Source of the DNA: Bog-756 sp963704585
GTDB lineage: Bacteria; Actinomycetota; Acidimicrobiia; Acidimicrobiales; RAAP-2
Length of the DNA stretch: 64,000 bases
Direction: 5' to 3'
Assembly (NCBI GenBank): GCA_963704585.1
Contig: OY969919.1
Coordinates: forward strand, 2,604,001 to 2,668,000
Below are positions 1-8,161 of this stretch, one piece after another (the stretch's first letter is position 1; every line of letters begins with the position of its first letter). Below the pieces are notes generated by a model. That model had not been told where the DNA came from and ran no database searches. It saw only the letters and a program-made list of their open reading frames with translations. A program made the translations under genes and the position numbers.

Positions 1-67
1 TCCGGATCGAGGGATCACCGGATCGCGCGAGCTCCTCGAAGGTCGCCGTCGGAGTGGCGGTGCTCAT
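1..67 (-). CDS. SigB/SigF-type RNA polymerase sigma factor, N-terminal fragment (cut by window edge)
   Basis: Only the first 22 codons are inside the window: an ATG at 67-65 followed by MSTATPTATFEELARSGDP and a truncated codon. The start overlaps the stop of the upstream anti-sigma gene in an ATGA arrangement, so translation is probably coupled. The order antagonist, anti-sigma, sigma is the usual partner-switch operon of actinobacteria. FEELARSGDP resembles the opening of SigB/SigF-family proteins just before region 2. No conserved sigma region is visible, so the call rests mainly on gene order; a longer anti-sigma or response protein is the alternative. Confidence 0.6.
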   Translation of the reverse strand, partial: MSTATPTATFEELARSGDPSIR

Positions 68-513
68 GGAGTGGCCGTCCGACCTCGGCGTTTCCGGAGC
101 CAGGTCCACTCGGTTCCGTCGTCGAGACCCGAGCCGTGCGCGTCCACCAACACGTCGAGGATGCGTGTCGAAAGGTCCTCGGGCACTGCGTCGAGCGCGT
201 CGAGGGCGTGGACCACCCGTACCGAACCCGATCGACGGAATCGACACCTGATCTCGATGGTGCCGTCGCCGACGTCGTAGTCGAGATGGAGCACTCCTTC
301 ACCGCGACCGCGGACGAGCGAGAGGCACAGTTCGTCGACCGCCAATCGGAGGTCGTCGATCTCCTCGACGTCGAAGCCGGCGCGTGATGCCATCGTGGCC
401 GCGGTGAGTCGAGCGAGAACGAGTAGGTCCGCTTCGAGCGGGAAGCTCAGTGCGACGGTGCCCGACGAAGACGACGGGTGGTCGCGTCCTGACGCTTCGT
501 CGGCCACGCTCAT
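64..513 (-). CDS. RsbW-like anti-sigma factor (serine kinase / GHKL ATPase fold)
   Basis: A 149-residue protein that would bind and inhibit the sigma factor encoded next to it, and phosphorylate the STAS antagonist. The stretch DLRLAVDELCLSL (about residues 55-67) aligns with the N-box helix of actinobacterial RsbW proteins; the classic ExxxN pair is degenerate, as in several SigF antagonists. I chose the ATG at 513 (MSVADEASG) because it overlaps the antagonist stop as ATGA; a longer reading frame upstream is only a shadow of the antagonist gene. The stop overlaps the next start in the same way, giving a three-gene coupled operon. Cytoplasmic; the family is well known, the exact partner is inferred. 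Confidence 0.8.
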   Translation of the reverse strand: MSVADEASGRDHPSSSSGTVALSFPLEADLLVLARLTAATMASRAGFDVEEIDDLRLAVDELCLSLVRGRGEGVLHLDYDVGDGTIEIRCRFRRSGSVRVVHALDALDAVPEDLSTRILDVLVDAHGSGLDDGTEWTWLRKRRGRTATP

Positions 514-851
514 CCCGCCACAGCGTCTTCGATCGTCGTCGAGATGGGGAACAGGTCGGTCAGACCGGTGATCTCGAAGACCTTGAGAATGCGCGCTTCG
601 GCGATGACGAGCGAAAAGCGCACGCCGCGCTCCTTGCACTGGTTGAACGCCCTGATGAGCATGCCGAGACCGGTCGAATCGATGAACGTGACGTCGCGGA
701 GATCAACCACGACCCGGTCGTTCCCGTGCCCGATGGCGGCATCGAGCCGGTCCCGCAGCTCCGGAGCCGTCGCAAGGTCGACCTCACCGCTCGCGGCCAC
801 CACGACGGCGCCGCCCCGGGTCTCCAGGCTGGCTTCGAACTGCCGATCCAC
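510..851 (-). CDS. Anti-sigma factor antagonist (STAS domain, RsbV/SpoIIAA-like)
   Basis: A 113-residue single STAS domain. When unphosphorylated such proteins sequester the anti-sigma kinase and free the sigma factor. VVAASGEVDLATAPELRDRL and the switch motif DVTFIDSTGLGMLI are typical; the serine of DSTGL is the expected phosphorylation site. The GTG start at 851 is preceded by AAGGAGGA at good spacing, so the longer upstream frame is rejected. It leads the operon, and its stop overlaps the anti-sigma start. The roughly 350 bases upstream contain no other gene on this strand. Confidence 0.88.
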   Translation of the reverse strand: MDRQFEASLETRGGAVVVAASGEVDLATAPELRDRLDAAIGHGNDRVVVDLRDVTFIDSTGLGMLIRAFNQCKERGVRFSLVIAEARILKVFEITGLTDLFPISTTIEDAVAG

Positions 852-1107
852 GGGCTCCTCCTTGGATCGTGGCTCGGACGGACCGCAGCGGATCTGCGTT
901 CGCCCGCACTCCACCGGTCTACCTCTGCCCCGGCGGGTACACGCCCAAACGGCCATCCTCGGATGTGCCTCTCCCACAGGCGTCATCTCGTCGGATCCAG
1001 ATCTGCATGCACCCTAATCCGGGTGGCCGCGGGGGCGCTCGCCTCCGCGACGAAACGAGTCGGGAGTCATCTGACGGACCGTGCCATGATGCGGTGAGCA
1101 GACGTAG

Positions 1108-1132
1108 GTTTTGTCTGTTCCTCGTCGGGTAA
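1108..1132 (+). promoter_or_regulatory. SigF/SigB-type promoter (GTTT-N15-GGGTAA)
   Basis: GTTT at 1108-1111 and GGGTAA at 1127-1132 are separated by 15 bases, close to the GTTT-N15-17-GGGTAT consensus of mycobacterial SigF-type promoters. It lies about 75 bases upstream of the frameshifted anti-sigma-like gene and points toward it. The remainder of the 852-1205 interval holds no gene I can support. Because a SigF-type operon starts just upstream on the other strand, control by that sigma factor is a natural inference. Confidence 0.55.
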
Positions 1133-1205
1133 GAAAGCCCTGGTGTGGAGCGGGGACGCGCAGAAGTCGTTGTCCAGCGCCACACGATTCATCGAATGCG
1201 CCGAG

Positions 1206-1590
1206 ATGCTCCTGATCCAAGTGAGCCTGGAATCTCAACCGAAGGCAGTGGGGGAGGCCCGCGAGGCGGTCCGACGCCGCGCTCGAAGGATCTGATCCCG
1301 TGGAGGTCGACGCGATCACGATCATGGTGAGCGAGCTCGTCGCCAACGCTGTCCGGCACGGCCTCCCCCCGATCACTGTGGCGATGTCGCTGGACGACGA
1401 CGTGATCACCCTGGGCGTCGTCGACTGCGGCGCTAGCAATCCCACCCGACTGGCGGCGGCGCCCACCGACGAGCGGGGACGCGGCCTCAACATCGTCGAG
1501 CACTTCGCCGACGCGTGGGGGGTCGACCCCCTCGCGGTCGGGAAGCGCGTCTGGTGCCGCCGGCGGCTGCATCCCGTCGAGGTCAACTGA
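1206..1590 (+). pseudogene. Anti-sigma / serine-kinase-like ATP-binding protein with a frameshift
   Basis: Two frames join into one GHKL ATPase of the RsbW type. The first part starts at ATG 1206 (MLLIQVSLESQ then KAVGEAREAV) and stops at 1293-1295. The second part enters one frame later with ALEGSDPVEVDAITIMVSEL, then N-box SELVANAVRHG, G1-like VVDCGAS and G2-like ERGRGLNIVEHF, ending at 1590. One extra base between about 1262 and 1285 would explain the break. Taken alone, the GTG at 1300 would give a 96-residue protein lacking the first helix. Either a sequencing insertion or true decay; a SigF-type promoter sits upstream. Confidence 0.7.
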
Positions 1591-1671
1591 CCGAACGTCT
1601 CGAAAGGCTCCCGGTGCGGCCCGGGCCCTTCGGCCCTACCCCCAGCTCGGAGCGTAGGGGACGATGGGAGC

Positions 1672-2151
1672 GTGAAGGGCCCTGTCCAGAGCACGTTGCG
1701 CAAGCTCACCCGCGTGATGCGGCCGATTGCGCTGCGCACCGCCGGGAAGCCGGGCAAGCACGCCTCCGTCGTCCGTCACACCGGTCGCACCACCGGCCAC
1801 GGCTACGAGACGCCTGTCGTCGCCGTGGAGCACGGCGACGAGTTCCTCATCGCGCTCCCGTATGGACCGAGGACCGACTGGCTGCGCAACGTCCTGACCG
1901 CAGGGTCGGCCTCCGTCGTGACCGCGGGGCACACGTATGCGGTCGACCACCCCGAGGTCGTACCCATCGCGGAGGCCACCGGCTACTTCGGTGCGCAGGA
2001 GCAGCGCCTGCACCGTCGCTTCCACGTGGAGACCGCACTCAAGCTGCACCGCATCACGGCCCGATCGCCGTTGCGCGCCGATCCTTTCGCCAGACAAGTT
2101 GGCGGCACGCGCCGCACTCCTACGCGAGAGCGGCGAGCTCCTCCTCGGTGA
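1672..2151 (+). CDS. Nitroreductase / deazaflavin-dependent oxidoreductase (Ddn-like)
   Basis: A 159-residue protein with the layout of F420-dependent Ddn-type reductases: a basic N-terminal helix, then VVRHTGRTTGHGYETPVV and an LPYGPRTDWLRNVLTAGSA segment that in this family contacts the deazaflavin. Substrates are usually quinones or unsaturated ketones and cannot be named here. The GTG start is supported by alignment of the N-terminus. The last 32 bases overlap the end of the convergent DUF779 gene, and the final 20 or so residues are arginine-rich and probably non-conserved. Hairpin-forming GC repeats at 1623-1636 and 1634-1661 precede it. Confidence 0.78.
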   Translation: MKGPVQSTLRKLTRVMRPIALRTAGKPGKHASVVRHTGRTTGHGYETPVVAVEHGDEFLIALPYGPRTDWLRNVLTAGSASVVTAGHTYAVDHPEVVPIAEATGYFGAQEQRLHRRFHVETALKLHRITARSPLRADPFARQVGGTRRTPTRERRAPPR

Positions 2152-2482
2152 ACCGCCGGCTCGTCGTGACGAAGTGCTCCTCCTCGCCGGCCGGCAATGA
2201 GAATCCCTCGGGGTCGCCTGGCGCGACGTCGAGCACCAGCTGGCTGTCGCGGACGACCGCGAACTGCCGGTTGTCGATGTAGACGGGACAGCCGCCCGGC
2301 TCGCCCAGGAGCACGTCACTCGGCGACACGGGCAGCTCGCTCTTCTTGAAGCACATGGGGGTGCTGCCGTCGCAACATCCCCCGGACTGGAAGATCACCA
2401 CCGGCCCGGTCGCGGCTCGAAGCCGCCCGATCGCACGGAGCGCGGCCTCCGTGGCGACGACGCGCGGTGGTCGGGCGGACAT
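2120..2482 (-). CDS. DUF779 family protein (aldehyde dehydrogenase partner)
   Basis: A 120-residue DUF779 protein. The cysteine-rich motif FQSGGCCDGSTPMCF near residues 50-64 and the later LPAGEEEHFVTTSR are characteristic of the family. Its biochemical role is unknown, but it is very often encoded next to an ExaC/AdhA-type aldehyde dehydrogenase, as here: it starts 14 bases after the dehydrogenase stop on the same strand, so the two are likely co-transcribed. A helper for assembly or redox protection of the dehydrogenase is an inference. Its 3' end overlaps the convergent deazaflavin reductase gene by 32 bases. Confidence 0.85.
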   Translation of the reverse strand: MSARPPRVVATEAALRAIGRLRAATGPVVIFQSGGCCDGSTPMCFKKSELPVSPSDVLLGEPGGCPVYIDNRQFAVVRDSQLVLDVAPGDPEGFSLPAGEEEHFVTTSRRFTEEELAALA

Positions 2483-2496
2483 CGACCCCTCGAGAT

Positions 2497-4062
2497 TCAG
2501 AAGAACCCGAGTGGCTGGTCGCTATAGCTCACCAGCAGGTTCTTCGTCTGGCTGTAGTGCTCCAGCTCCATCCTGTGGGTCTCGCGTCCGACGCCGGAGA
2601 TCTTGTAGCCACCGAAGGCCGCCCCGGCGGGGTAGAGGTGGTAGCAGTTCGTCCACACCCGACCGGCCTTGACGGCGCGACCGACCCGGTAGGCCTTCGA
2701 GCCGTCGCGGGTCCAGACACCCGCACCCAGTCCGTAGAGCGTGTCGTTGGCGATGCGGACGGCCTCGGCCTCGTCCCGGAAGGTCGTGACGGCCAGCACG
2801 GGGCCGAAGATCTCCTCCTGGAAGACCCGCATGTCGTTGGTCCCCTTGAGGACCGTCGGCTGGTAGTAGTAGCCACCGGCGAGCTCGCCGCCCATCTCGG
2901 CGCGGTCCCCACCGATCAGGACCTCCGCTCCCTCCTGGCGGCCGATGTCCACATAGGAGGCGATCTTCTCCAGCTGCTGGGTCGACACCTGCGCGCCGAT
3001 CATGGTCGACGTGTCGAGGGGGTTGCCCTGCGCGATGGCGCCGATGCGGTCGAGGCAGCGCTCCATGAACCGGTCGTAGATCGACTCCTGGATCAGTGCA
3101 CGGCTCGGGCAGGTGCACACCTCACCCTTGTTGAACGCGTAGAGCACGAGGCCTTCGATCGCCTTGTCGAGGAAGCTGTCGTCCTCGGCCATGACGTCGT
3201 CGAAGAAGAGGTTGGGTGACTTCCCGCCGAGCTCGAGGGTCACCGGGATGATGTTCTGGGCCGCGTACTGCATGATGAGCCGCCCGGTCACCGTCTCGCC
3301 GGTGAATGCCACCTTGGCGATCCTCGGGCTCGAGGCGAGCGCCATGCCGACCTCGCTGCCGGGGCCGTTGACCACGTTGAGGACACCGGGCGGGACCACG
3401 TCCTCCACCAGCTCGGCGAGCTTGAGGATCGACCACGGCGTGGGCGACGCCGGCTTGATCACCGAGCAGTTGCCCGCGGCCAGCGCGGGGGCGAGCTTCC
3501 ACGCCGCCATCAGTAGCGGGAAGTTGAAGGGGATGATCTGTCCCACGACGCCCAGCGGCTCGTGGTAGTGGTACGCGACCGTGTCCTTGTCGATCTCGGT
3601 CGACGAGCCCTCGAGGGAGCGGGTGGCCGCCGCGAAGTACCGGAAGTGGTCGGCCGCGAGGGGGATGTCGGCGGCAAGGGTCTCGCGGACCGGCTTGCCG
3701 TTCTCCCACGACTCCGCGACCGCCAGCATCTCGCTGTTGGCGTCGATGACGTCCGCGATGCGGTTGAGGACGGCAGCTCGCTCGGTGAGCGACGCCTCAC
3801 CCCAGGCGTCCTTCGCGGCGTGCGCCGCGTCGAGGGCGAGACTGATGTCGTCGCCCGAGGAGGCCGGGACGTCGGTGAACGGCTGACCGGTGACCGGACT
3901 CCTGTTGTGCGAGTACCTCCCGGTCGACGGCGGGACCCAGTGGCCGCCGATGAAGTTCTCGTAGCGCGCCTTCAGCTCGACGACGCTACCGGCCCGTCCT
4001 GGCGCCTCGTAGACGGTCGCACCCGGGGCGGTGGCGGTCGTGGGATCGGTGACGTGCGTCAT
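2497..4062 (-). CDS. NAD(P)-dependent aldehyde dehydrogenase
   Basis: A 521-residue class-3-type aldehyde dehydrogenase that oxidises aldehydes to acids in the cytoplasm. The cofactor-loop asparagine is in IIPFNFPLL (Asn180), the general base in VTLELGGKSPN (Glu277), and the nucleophile in FNKGEVCTCPSRAL (Cys316, with a second cysteine two residues later). The GEVCTCPS signature is that of the ExaC/acetaldehyde group. Length is normal for the family plus about 15 extra N-terminal residues. It leads a two-gene unit with the DUF779 gene. Substrate is probably a short-chain aldehyde, but this is inferred from subfamily only. Confidence 0.92.
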   Translation of the reverse strand: MTHVTDPTTATAPGATVYEAPGRAGSVVELKARYENFIGGHWVPPSTGRYSHNRSPVTGQPFTDVPASSGDDISLALDAAHAAKDAWGEASLTERAAVLNRIADVIDANSEMLAVAESWENGKPVRETLAADIPLAADHFRYFAAATRSLEGSSTEIDKDTVAYHYHEPLGVVGQIIPFNFPLLMAAWKLAPALAAGNCSVIKPASPTPWSILKLAELVEDVVPPGVLNVVNGPGSEVGMALASSPRIAKVAFTGETVTGRLIMQYAAQNIIPVTLELGGKSPNLFFDDVMAEDDSFLDKAIEGLVLYAFNKGEVCTCPSRALIQESIYDRFMERCLDRIGAIAQGNPLDTSTMIGAQVSTQQLEKIASYVDIGRQEGAEVLIGGDRAEMGGELAGGYYYQPTVLKGTNDMRVFQEEIFGPVLAVTTFRDEAEAVRIANDTLYGLGAGVWTRDGSKAYRVGRAVKAGRVWTNCYHLYPAGAAFGGYKISGVGRETHRMELEHYSQTKNLLVSYSDQPLGFF

Positions 4063-4176
4063 GGGGCGCCCTCCTCGCGGTTCGTCGGAACACCGACTCG
4101 AACGGGCACGGCAGGCCCGCCTCCGTCGAGCTTGCGGGATGCGAGGACCGCCCGCCAGGGGCGAAGGTCCCCTCCG

Positions 4177-5052
4177 TCACTCGGTCTTGGACAGCCCCCG
4201 CACCGCCAGGACGAAGAACACGGCGGTGAAGCAGACCACGATGACCAGCTCGAGCCACATGGGCAGCGGCCAGCCGAACCAGGTGACCGTGGTCGAGAAG
4301 TGCTCCTTCGCCACGGCCGACATGTTCTGCGCCTCGAAGATCACCTGTCGGAACGGAGCGATGGCGTAGGTCAACGGGTTGAGCCGGGTGATGAACGCGA
4401 GCCACGGCGGCAACCCGTTGAGCGGGAAGAGCGCGCCCGAAAGGAAGAGCATGGGCAGCATCAGCATCTGCATGACGACCTGGAAGGACTCCATCTTCGA
4501 GATCCGGCTTGCAACAAAGACCCCGAACGTCGTCATCGCAACCGCCATGAGGAGCTCGAGACCGATCATCTGCACGACGAGGAGGCCGGTCAGGTGGATA
4601 CCGACCAGCGGGGCCAGGACCAGCATGATCGTCCCCTGCATGGCAGCGACTGTGGCACCACCGAACATCTTTCCGAGCACGAGCGTCGAGCGACCGACCG
4701 GAGCGATCAGCATCTCGCGGAGGAAGCCGAACTCCCGGTCCCACACGATGGAGAGCGCCGAGAACATCGCAGTCATCACGACGCTCATGGCGACGACTCC
4801 TGGATAGACGAACTCGTGGAAGTTGAAGCCGCCGACGGTCCCGACGAGTCCGCTCATCCCGTAGCCGAGGACGAAGAGGAACAACACCGGCTGGATGAGA
4901 CCGCTCAGGATCCGGGTGCGGGTGCGGACGTAACGGATGAGCTCGCGCTCCCACACCATCCCGACCACCCGGAGCTCCGCGGCGGGCCCTCCCCGCTGGT
5001 CGACCGGGGCCGTCGTCCCGATCGGTTCGGGCGGCACGGTGACCGCGGTCAT
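4177..5052 (-). CDS. ABC-2 type exporter permease (DrrB-like)
   Basis: A 291-residue inner-membrane protein with about six hydrophobic segments, e.g. IQPVLFLFVLGYGMSGL, VVAMSVVMTAMFSALSIVW and IVVCFTAVFFVLAV. The loop REFGFLREMLIAPVGRSTL and the segment PMLFLSGALFPLNGLPPWL are hallmarks of ABC-2 permeases of the daunorubicin-resistance type. Start ATG at 5052 (MTAVTVPPE) was chosen over a longer frame because it lies 7 bases after the ATPase stop. It pairs with the ATPase upstream to form a drug or lipid exporter; substrate unknown. Confidence 0.88.
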   Translation of the reverse strand: MTAVTVPPEPIGTTAPVDQRGGPAAELRVVGMVWERELIRYVRTRTRILSGLIQPVLFLFVLGYGMSGLVGTVGGFNFHEFVYPGVVAMSVVMTAMFSALSIVWDREFGFLREMLIAPVGRSTLVLGKMFGGATVAAMQGTIMLVLAPLVGIHLTGLLVVQMIGLELLMAVAMTTFGVFVASRISKMESFQVVMQMLMLPMLFLSGALFPLNGLPPWLAFITRLNPLTYAIAPFRQVIFEAQNMSAVAKEHFSTTVTWFGWPLPMWLELVIVVCFTAVFFVLAVRGLSKTE

Positions 5053-5059
5053 CCCGTCC

Positions 5060-6094
5060 TCACCGCAGCCGGGCGCCGTGGGCGCGGGCGAACATCGGGA
5101 CCCCTCCCTCGGCGTGCTGGTCGCGGATCTCGCGACCTGTGTAGTGGAGAAAGACGTCGTCGAGCGTCGGGCGATTGGCACGGACCGTGCGGACCGGCAC
5201 CCCGACGGTGGCGACGATCGCGCCGACCGCTGCCTCTTCGTCCTCGACGTAGGCCGTCATGCCGTCCTCGGTACGCTCGACCCGGTAGCCGGCCGCACGC
5301 AGGGCGCCGAGCGCTGCGCCGTCGTCGGCCGTCTCGAGGGTGATCGTGTCGCTGCCCACCGAGGCCTTGAGGGCGTCGGGCGTGTCGAGGGCGATGATCT
5401 CGCCATGGTCGATGATGGCGATGCGCTCGGCGTTCTCGGCTTCGTCCATGTAGTGGGTGGTGAGGAAGATCGTCACGCCCGCCTCCCGCCGGAGGCGGTG
5501 GATGTCCTCCCAGATGAGTGCCCGGGTCTGGGGATCCAGCCCGACCGTCGGCTCGTCGAGGAAGAGGACGCGGGGCGTGTGCAGCATGCCGCGGGCGATC
5601 TCGAGTCGACGGGACATGCCCCCCGAGTACGTCGAGACCAGGTCCTTCCGACGGTCCGAGAGGGCGACCAGCTCCATGACCCGCCGGATCCGTCCGTCGA
5701 TTTGGTCCGCCGGCACCCCGTAGAGGACGGCGTGGAACCGCAGGTTCTCGTCCGCGGTCAACTGGTCGTCGAGCGTCTGCTCCTGGAAGACGAGGCCGAT
5801 GTGGCGGCGGACCATCTGTGCCTGCGTGACCGTGTCGAATCCTCCGACCGTCGCCGAGCCCGCGGTCGGCTTGGCCAGGGTGCACAGCATGCTGATGGTC
5901 GTCGACTTGCCCGCACCGTTGGGGCCGAGGAAGGCGAACAGCTCCCCCTGCGCGACGTCGAAGCTGATGCCCTTGACCGCTGCCAGGTCGCCGAACGACT
6001 TGCTGAGGTCGCGGACCTCGACGGCCGGCCCAGCGTGTTCAGCTGCCGGCTCGGCCCTGCCGCGGGAAGTGGTGTCGCCGGCGATCGTCGTCAC
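5060..6094 (-). CDS. ABC exporter ATP-binding protein (DrrA-like)
   Basis: A 344-residue nucleotide-binding subunit. Walker A is GPNGAGKST, the signature is YSGGMSRRLEIAR, Walker B is RVLFLDEPTVGLDP, and the switch histidine is in TTHYMDEAE. The C-terminal segment PTLDDVFLHYTGREIRD is the extension typical of DrrA-family exporters. It is followed at 7 bases by its permease, so one operon of two genes. About 100 bases upstream are non-coding and separate it from the NmrA-family gene. Confidence 0.92.
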   Translation of the reverse strand: MTTIAGDTTSRGRAEPAAEHAGPAVEVRDLSKSFGDLAAVKGISFDVAQGELFAFLGPNGAGKSTTISMLCTLAKPTAGSATVGGFDTVTQAQMVRRHIGLVFQEQTLDDQLTADENLRFHAVLYGVPADQIDGRIRRVMELVALSDRRKDLVSTYSGGMSRRLEIARGMLHTPRVLFLDEPTVGLDPQTRALIWEDIHRLRREAGVTIFLTTHYMDEAENAERIAIIDHGEIIALDTPDALKASVGSDTITLETADDGAALGALRAAGYRVERTEDGMTAYVEDEEAAVGAIVATVGVPVRTVRANRPTLDDVFLHYTGREIRDQHAEGGVPMFARAHGARLR

Positions 6095-6196
6095 GCACTG
6101 ACCTCCCTCCCGGGGGCTGCGCCGGCACGTCAGTTCGTGCCACCGTCCATGGTCGCAGCGTCCCCGCCGCCACGGCAGGGCCGTTGGTCCCTTCGA

Positions 6197-7078
6197 TCAC
6201 ACGTCCGTTCGTCGGATCCTGCCGGCACTGCGGTCTGCCTGCAGGGACCGGCGGACGTACTCCTCGAAGGTGGTCGGTGGCCGGCCGAGCAGCCACCGGA
6301 GCACGTTGGGATTGCCGGTGATCCCGTAGCGCCCGTAGTGGTCGAAGAGTCGGGTCATGGCGTCGTGCCGGTAGTCCTCCTCGGCCGACGGCGGTCGCGC
6401 AGATGGCTCCGAACGTGGCAAGTCGCGGCACGTGGCCTCGACCGGCGTGCCGGCGACGGCGGCGACGGTCCGGGCGATCTCCACCCCGCTGAGGAGGTCG
6501 CTCCCGCACAGCTCGTAGGTCGCGAAGTGGTGGGCGGGATCGAGCACGACCCGGGCGGCGACCTCGGCGACGTCCTCGAGGTCGACGTGGGCGAGCGGTG
6601 TGTCGACGTCATACGGCAGCAACAGGCGTCCTCCGGCCACGACCATCCCGATCTCGACGTTCTGCATGTAGTGCATGGGCTGGAGGATCGTGAACGGCAG
6701 CCGCGACGTGAGCACGTGGCGCTCGACCGCGAGCTTCGCCTGGTGGTTGAGCAGGGGTTCGAGCTGCGGATGGGTGACCGAGAACTGCACGAAGTGCTCG
6801 ACCCCGGCCCTGCGCGCGGCCAGGACGACGGCATGTCCCATCTCGGCCTCCCGCGGATGCATGGGCGGACCGATGTGGACGACGGCACGAGCTCCCCGCA
6901 CGGCTTCAGCGCACCGAGCCGAATCGAGCAGATCGCCGACGAGGGCTTCGACGGCCTCCCCCGCGAGCGATTCCACGGCCGGGTCGATGTCGAATGCCCG
7001 CACCCGGTGGCCGCTGGCGACGAGGGCGCGCACCACGCCGTGCCCGGTCCGCCCGTTCGCGGCGGTGACGAGGATCAT
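6197..7078 (-). CDS. NmrA-family NAD(P)-binding protein
   Basis: A 293-residue extended SDR of the NmrA type. The N-terminal MILVTAANGRTGHGVVRAL has the glycine-rich TGxxGxxG-like nucleotide loop, and FTILQPMHYMQNVE matches the substrate-side segment of NmrA proteins. The usual catalytic YxxxK pair is absent, as in NmrA redox sensors, so it may sense NAD(P) or act on a small quinone rather than be a standard dehydrogenase. The ATG at 7078 overlaps the stop of the SDR gene before it (ATGA), so the two are translationally coupled. Confidence 0.8.
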   Translation of the reverse strand: MILVTAANGRTGHGVVRALVASGHRVRAFDIDPAVESLAGEAVEALVGDLLDSARCAEAVRGARAVVHIGPPMHPREAEMGHAVVLAARRAGVEHFVQFSVTHPQLEPLLNHQAKLAVERHVLTSRLPFTILQPMHYMQNVEIGMVVAGGRLLLPYDVDTPLAHVDLEDVAEVAARVVLDPAHHFATYELCGSDLLSGVEIARTVAAVAGTPVEATCRDLPRSEPSARPPSAEEDYRHDAMTRLFDHYGRYGITGNPNVLRWLLGRPPTTFEEYVRRSLQADRSAGRIRRTDV

Positions 7079-7878
7079 CGCGGAGGCTCGACTTCTGCGC
7101 CTTGCGCCGGACCGCCCGGTCGCGAGGTCTGGCGGGCCAGCAGCCGGCCCCACGCTTCGTCCGTCCCCGGCTCGATCGCGCTGGGCGGGTCGGCCACGAG
7201 CACGTGTGGCGAGGCCGTCTCGAGCGCGAAGAGCACGGCGCGGGCGGCGAGCTCGGGCGGATCCGGCGTGATGCCGCGGGCGGACCGCACGAGGCCTCCG
7301 GCGCGCAGGTGATCGTGGAACTCTGTCGCGGTGACCGAGGGGTAGACGACCGAGACCGCGACCGGTGGATCGGCGAATTCGAGCATGGCCGTCTGCGAGA
7401 GCATGTTGAGCGCGGCCTTGGTGGCGGCGTACCCGCCGAGCCCGGGGAAGACCCGCAGCGCGGTCGCTGAGCTCACGTTCACGACGGCACCGCCGCCCCG
7501 CTCCCGCATGCCGGGCACCACCCGCTGCATCAGCGTGAGGGGGGCGATCACGTTGAGCTCGAACACTGCACGGAGATCGCCTGCGTCGAGCTCCAGGAGC
7601 GGGACGTGCAGTCCCTGGCCGGCGTTGTTGACGAGGACGTCGACGCGGCCGAACCGCTCGATCGCGCAGTCGACGAGCCGTCCGACCTGCTCGGGATCGG
7701 TCACGTCGGTCGGGACGGCGAGCGCGTCGGGGAGCTCCGCTTCGAGCGTGTTCAGCCGGTCGGCACGCCGCGCGGCGAGCACGACGCTCGCACCCGCAGC
7801 GCCGAGCAGGCGGGCGGTTGCCGCTCCGATGCCCGACGATGCGCCGGTGACGATACAGACCGTTCCTCGGGGATTCAT
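7075..7878 (-). CDS. Short-chain dehydrogenase/reductase
   Basis: A 267-residue classical SDR. The nucleotide loop is TGASSGIGAATA, the structural motif is NNAG in DVLVNNAGQGLHV, and the catalytic Ser-Tyr-Lys are seen in NVSSATAL and GYAATKAAL. The R of LAARRADRL suggests NADP preference. It is coupled by an ATGA overlap to the NmrA-like gene downstream, and its own start overlaps the stop of a short regulator fragment upstream. Substrate unknown. Confidence 0.88.
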   Translation of the reverse strand: MNPRGTVCIVTGASSGIGAATARLLGAAGASVVLAARRADRLNTLEAELPDALAVPTDVTDPEQVGRLVDCAIERFGRVDVLVNNAGQGLHVPLLELDAGDLRAVFELNVIAPLTLMQRVVPGMRERGGGAVVNVSSATALRVFPGLGGYAATKAALNMLSQTAMLEFADPPVAVSVVYPSVTATEFHDHLRAGGLVRSARGITPDPPELAARAVLFALETASPHVLVADPPSAIEPGTDEAWGRLLARQTSRPGGPAQGAEVEPPR

Positions 7879-8060
7879 CGTTGCTCCTCCTCTGCCGCGG
7901 CGAACAGCAGTTGGACGACTCCGGACCGAAGGTGTCCCCGGTGCGACGAGGAAAGGTAGGCGAGAAGGCCCCAGGCCTCGGCGGTCCTCTGCGCCGCCAT
8001 CCGCCTGACGTCGACCGTGACCGACGGCCGGCCGAGCGGGCGGATCTCGAGAGGGCCCAC
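7875..8060 (-). pseudogene. Truncated SARP/BTAD-type transcriptional activator, N-terminal remnant
   Basis: A 61-residue frame opening with VGPLEIRPLGRPSVTVDV and continuing EAWGLLAYLSSSHRGHLR and VVQLLFAAAEEE. This resembles the first half of the winged-helix domain of AfsR/SARP and related ATPase-linked activators, in which IRLLGRP, KAWGLLAYL and LLF-type segments recur at the same spacing. The rest of the domain and everything after it is missing; the frame ends in an ATGA overlap with the SDR start. Either a relic of a larger regulator or a very small DNA-binding protein. The GTG start is chosen by similarity only. Confidence 0.4.
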
Positions 8061-8161
8061 GGCTTCAGCTTGGCAGCCCGATCCGGTCACACGCTCGGCC
8101 ACACGCCGGCGGGCGACGATGGCTCCATCCGGTGCAAGCACGAGGAGTCGAGGAGGACGCC

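Noticed and set aside
851..950. Possible SigF-type promoter for the antagonist operon on the minus strand
   Set aside because: GTTT at 950-947 is followed after 15 bases by GGGGCA, which differs from GGGTAT at three positions; too weak to list.
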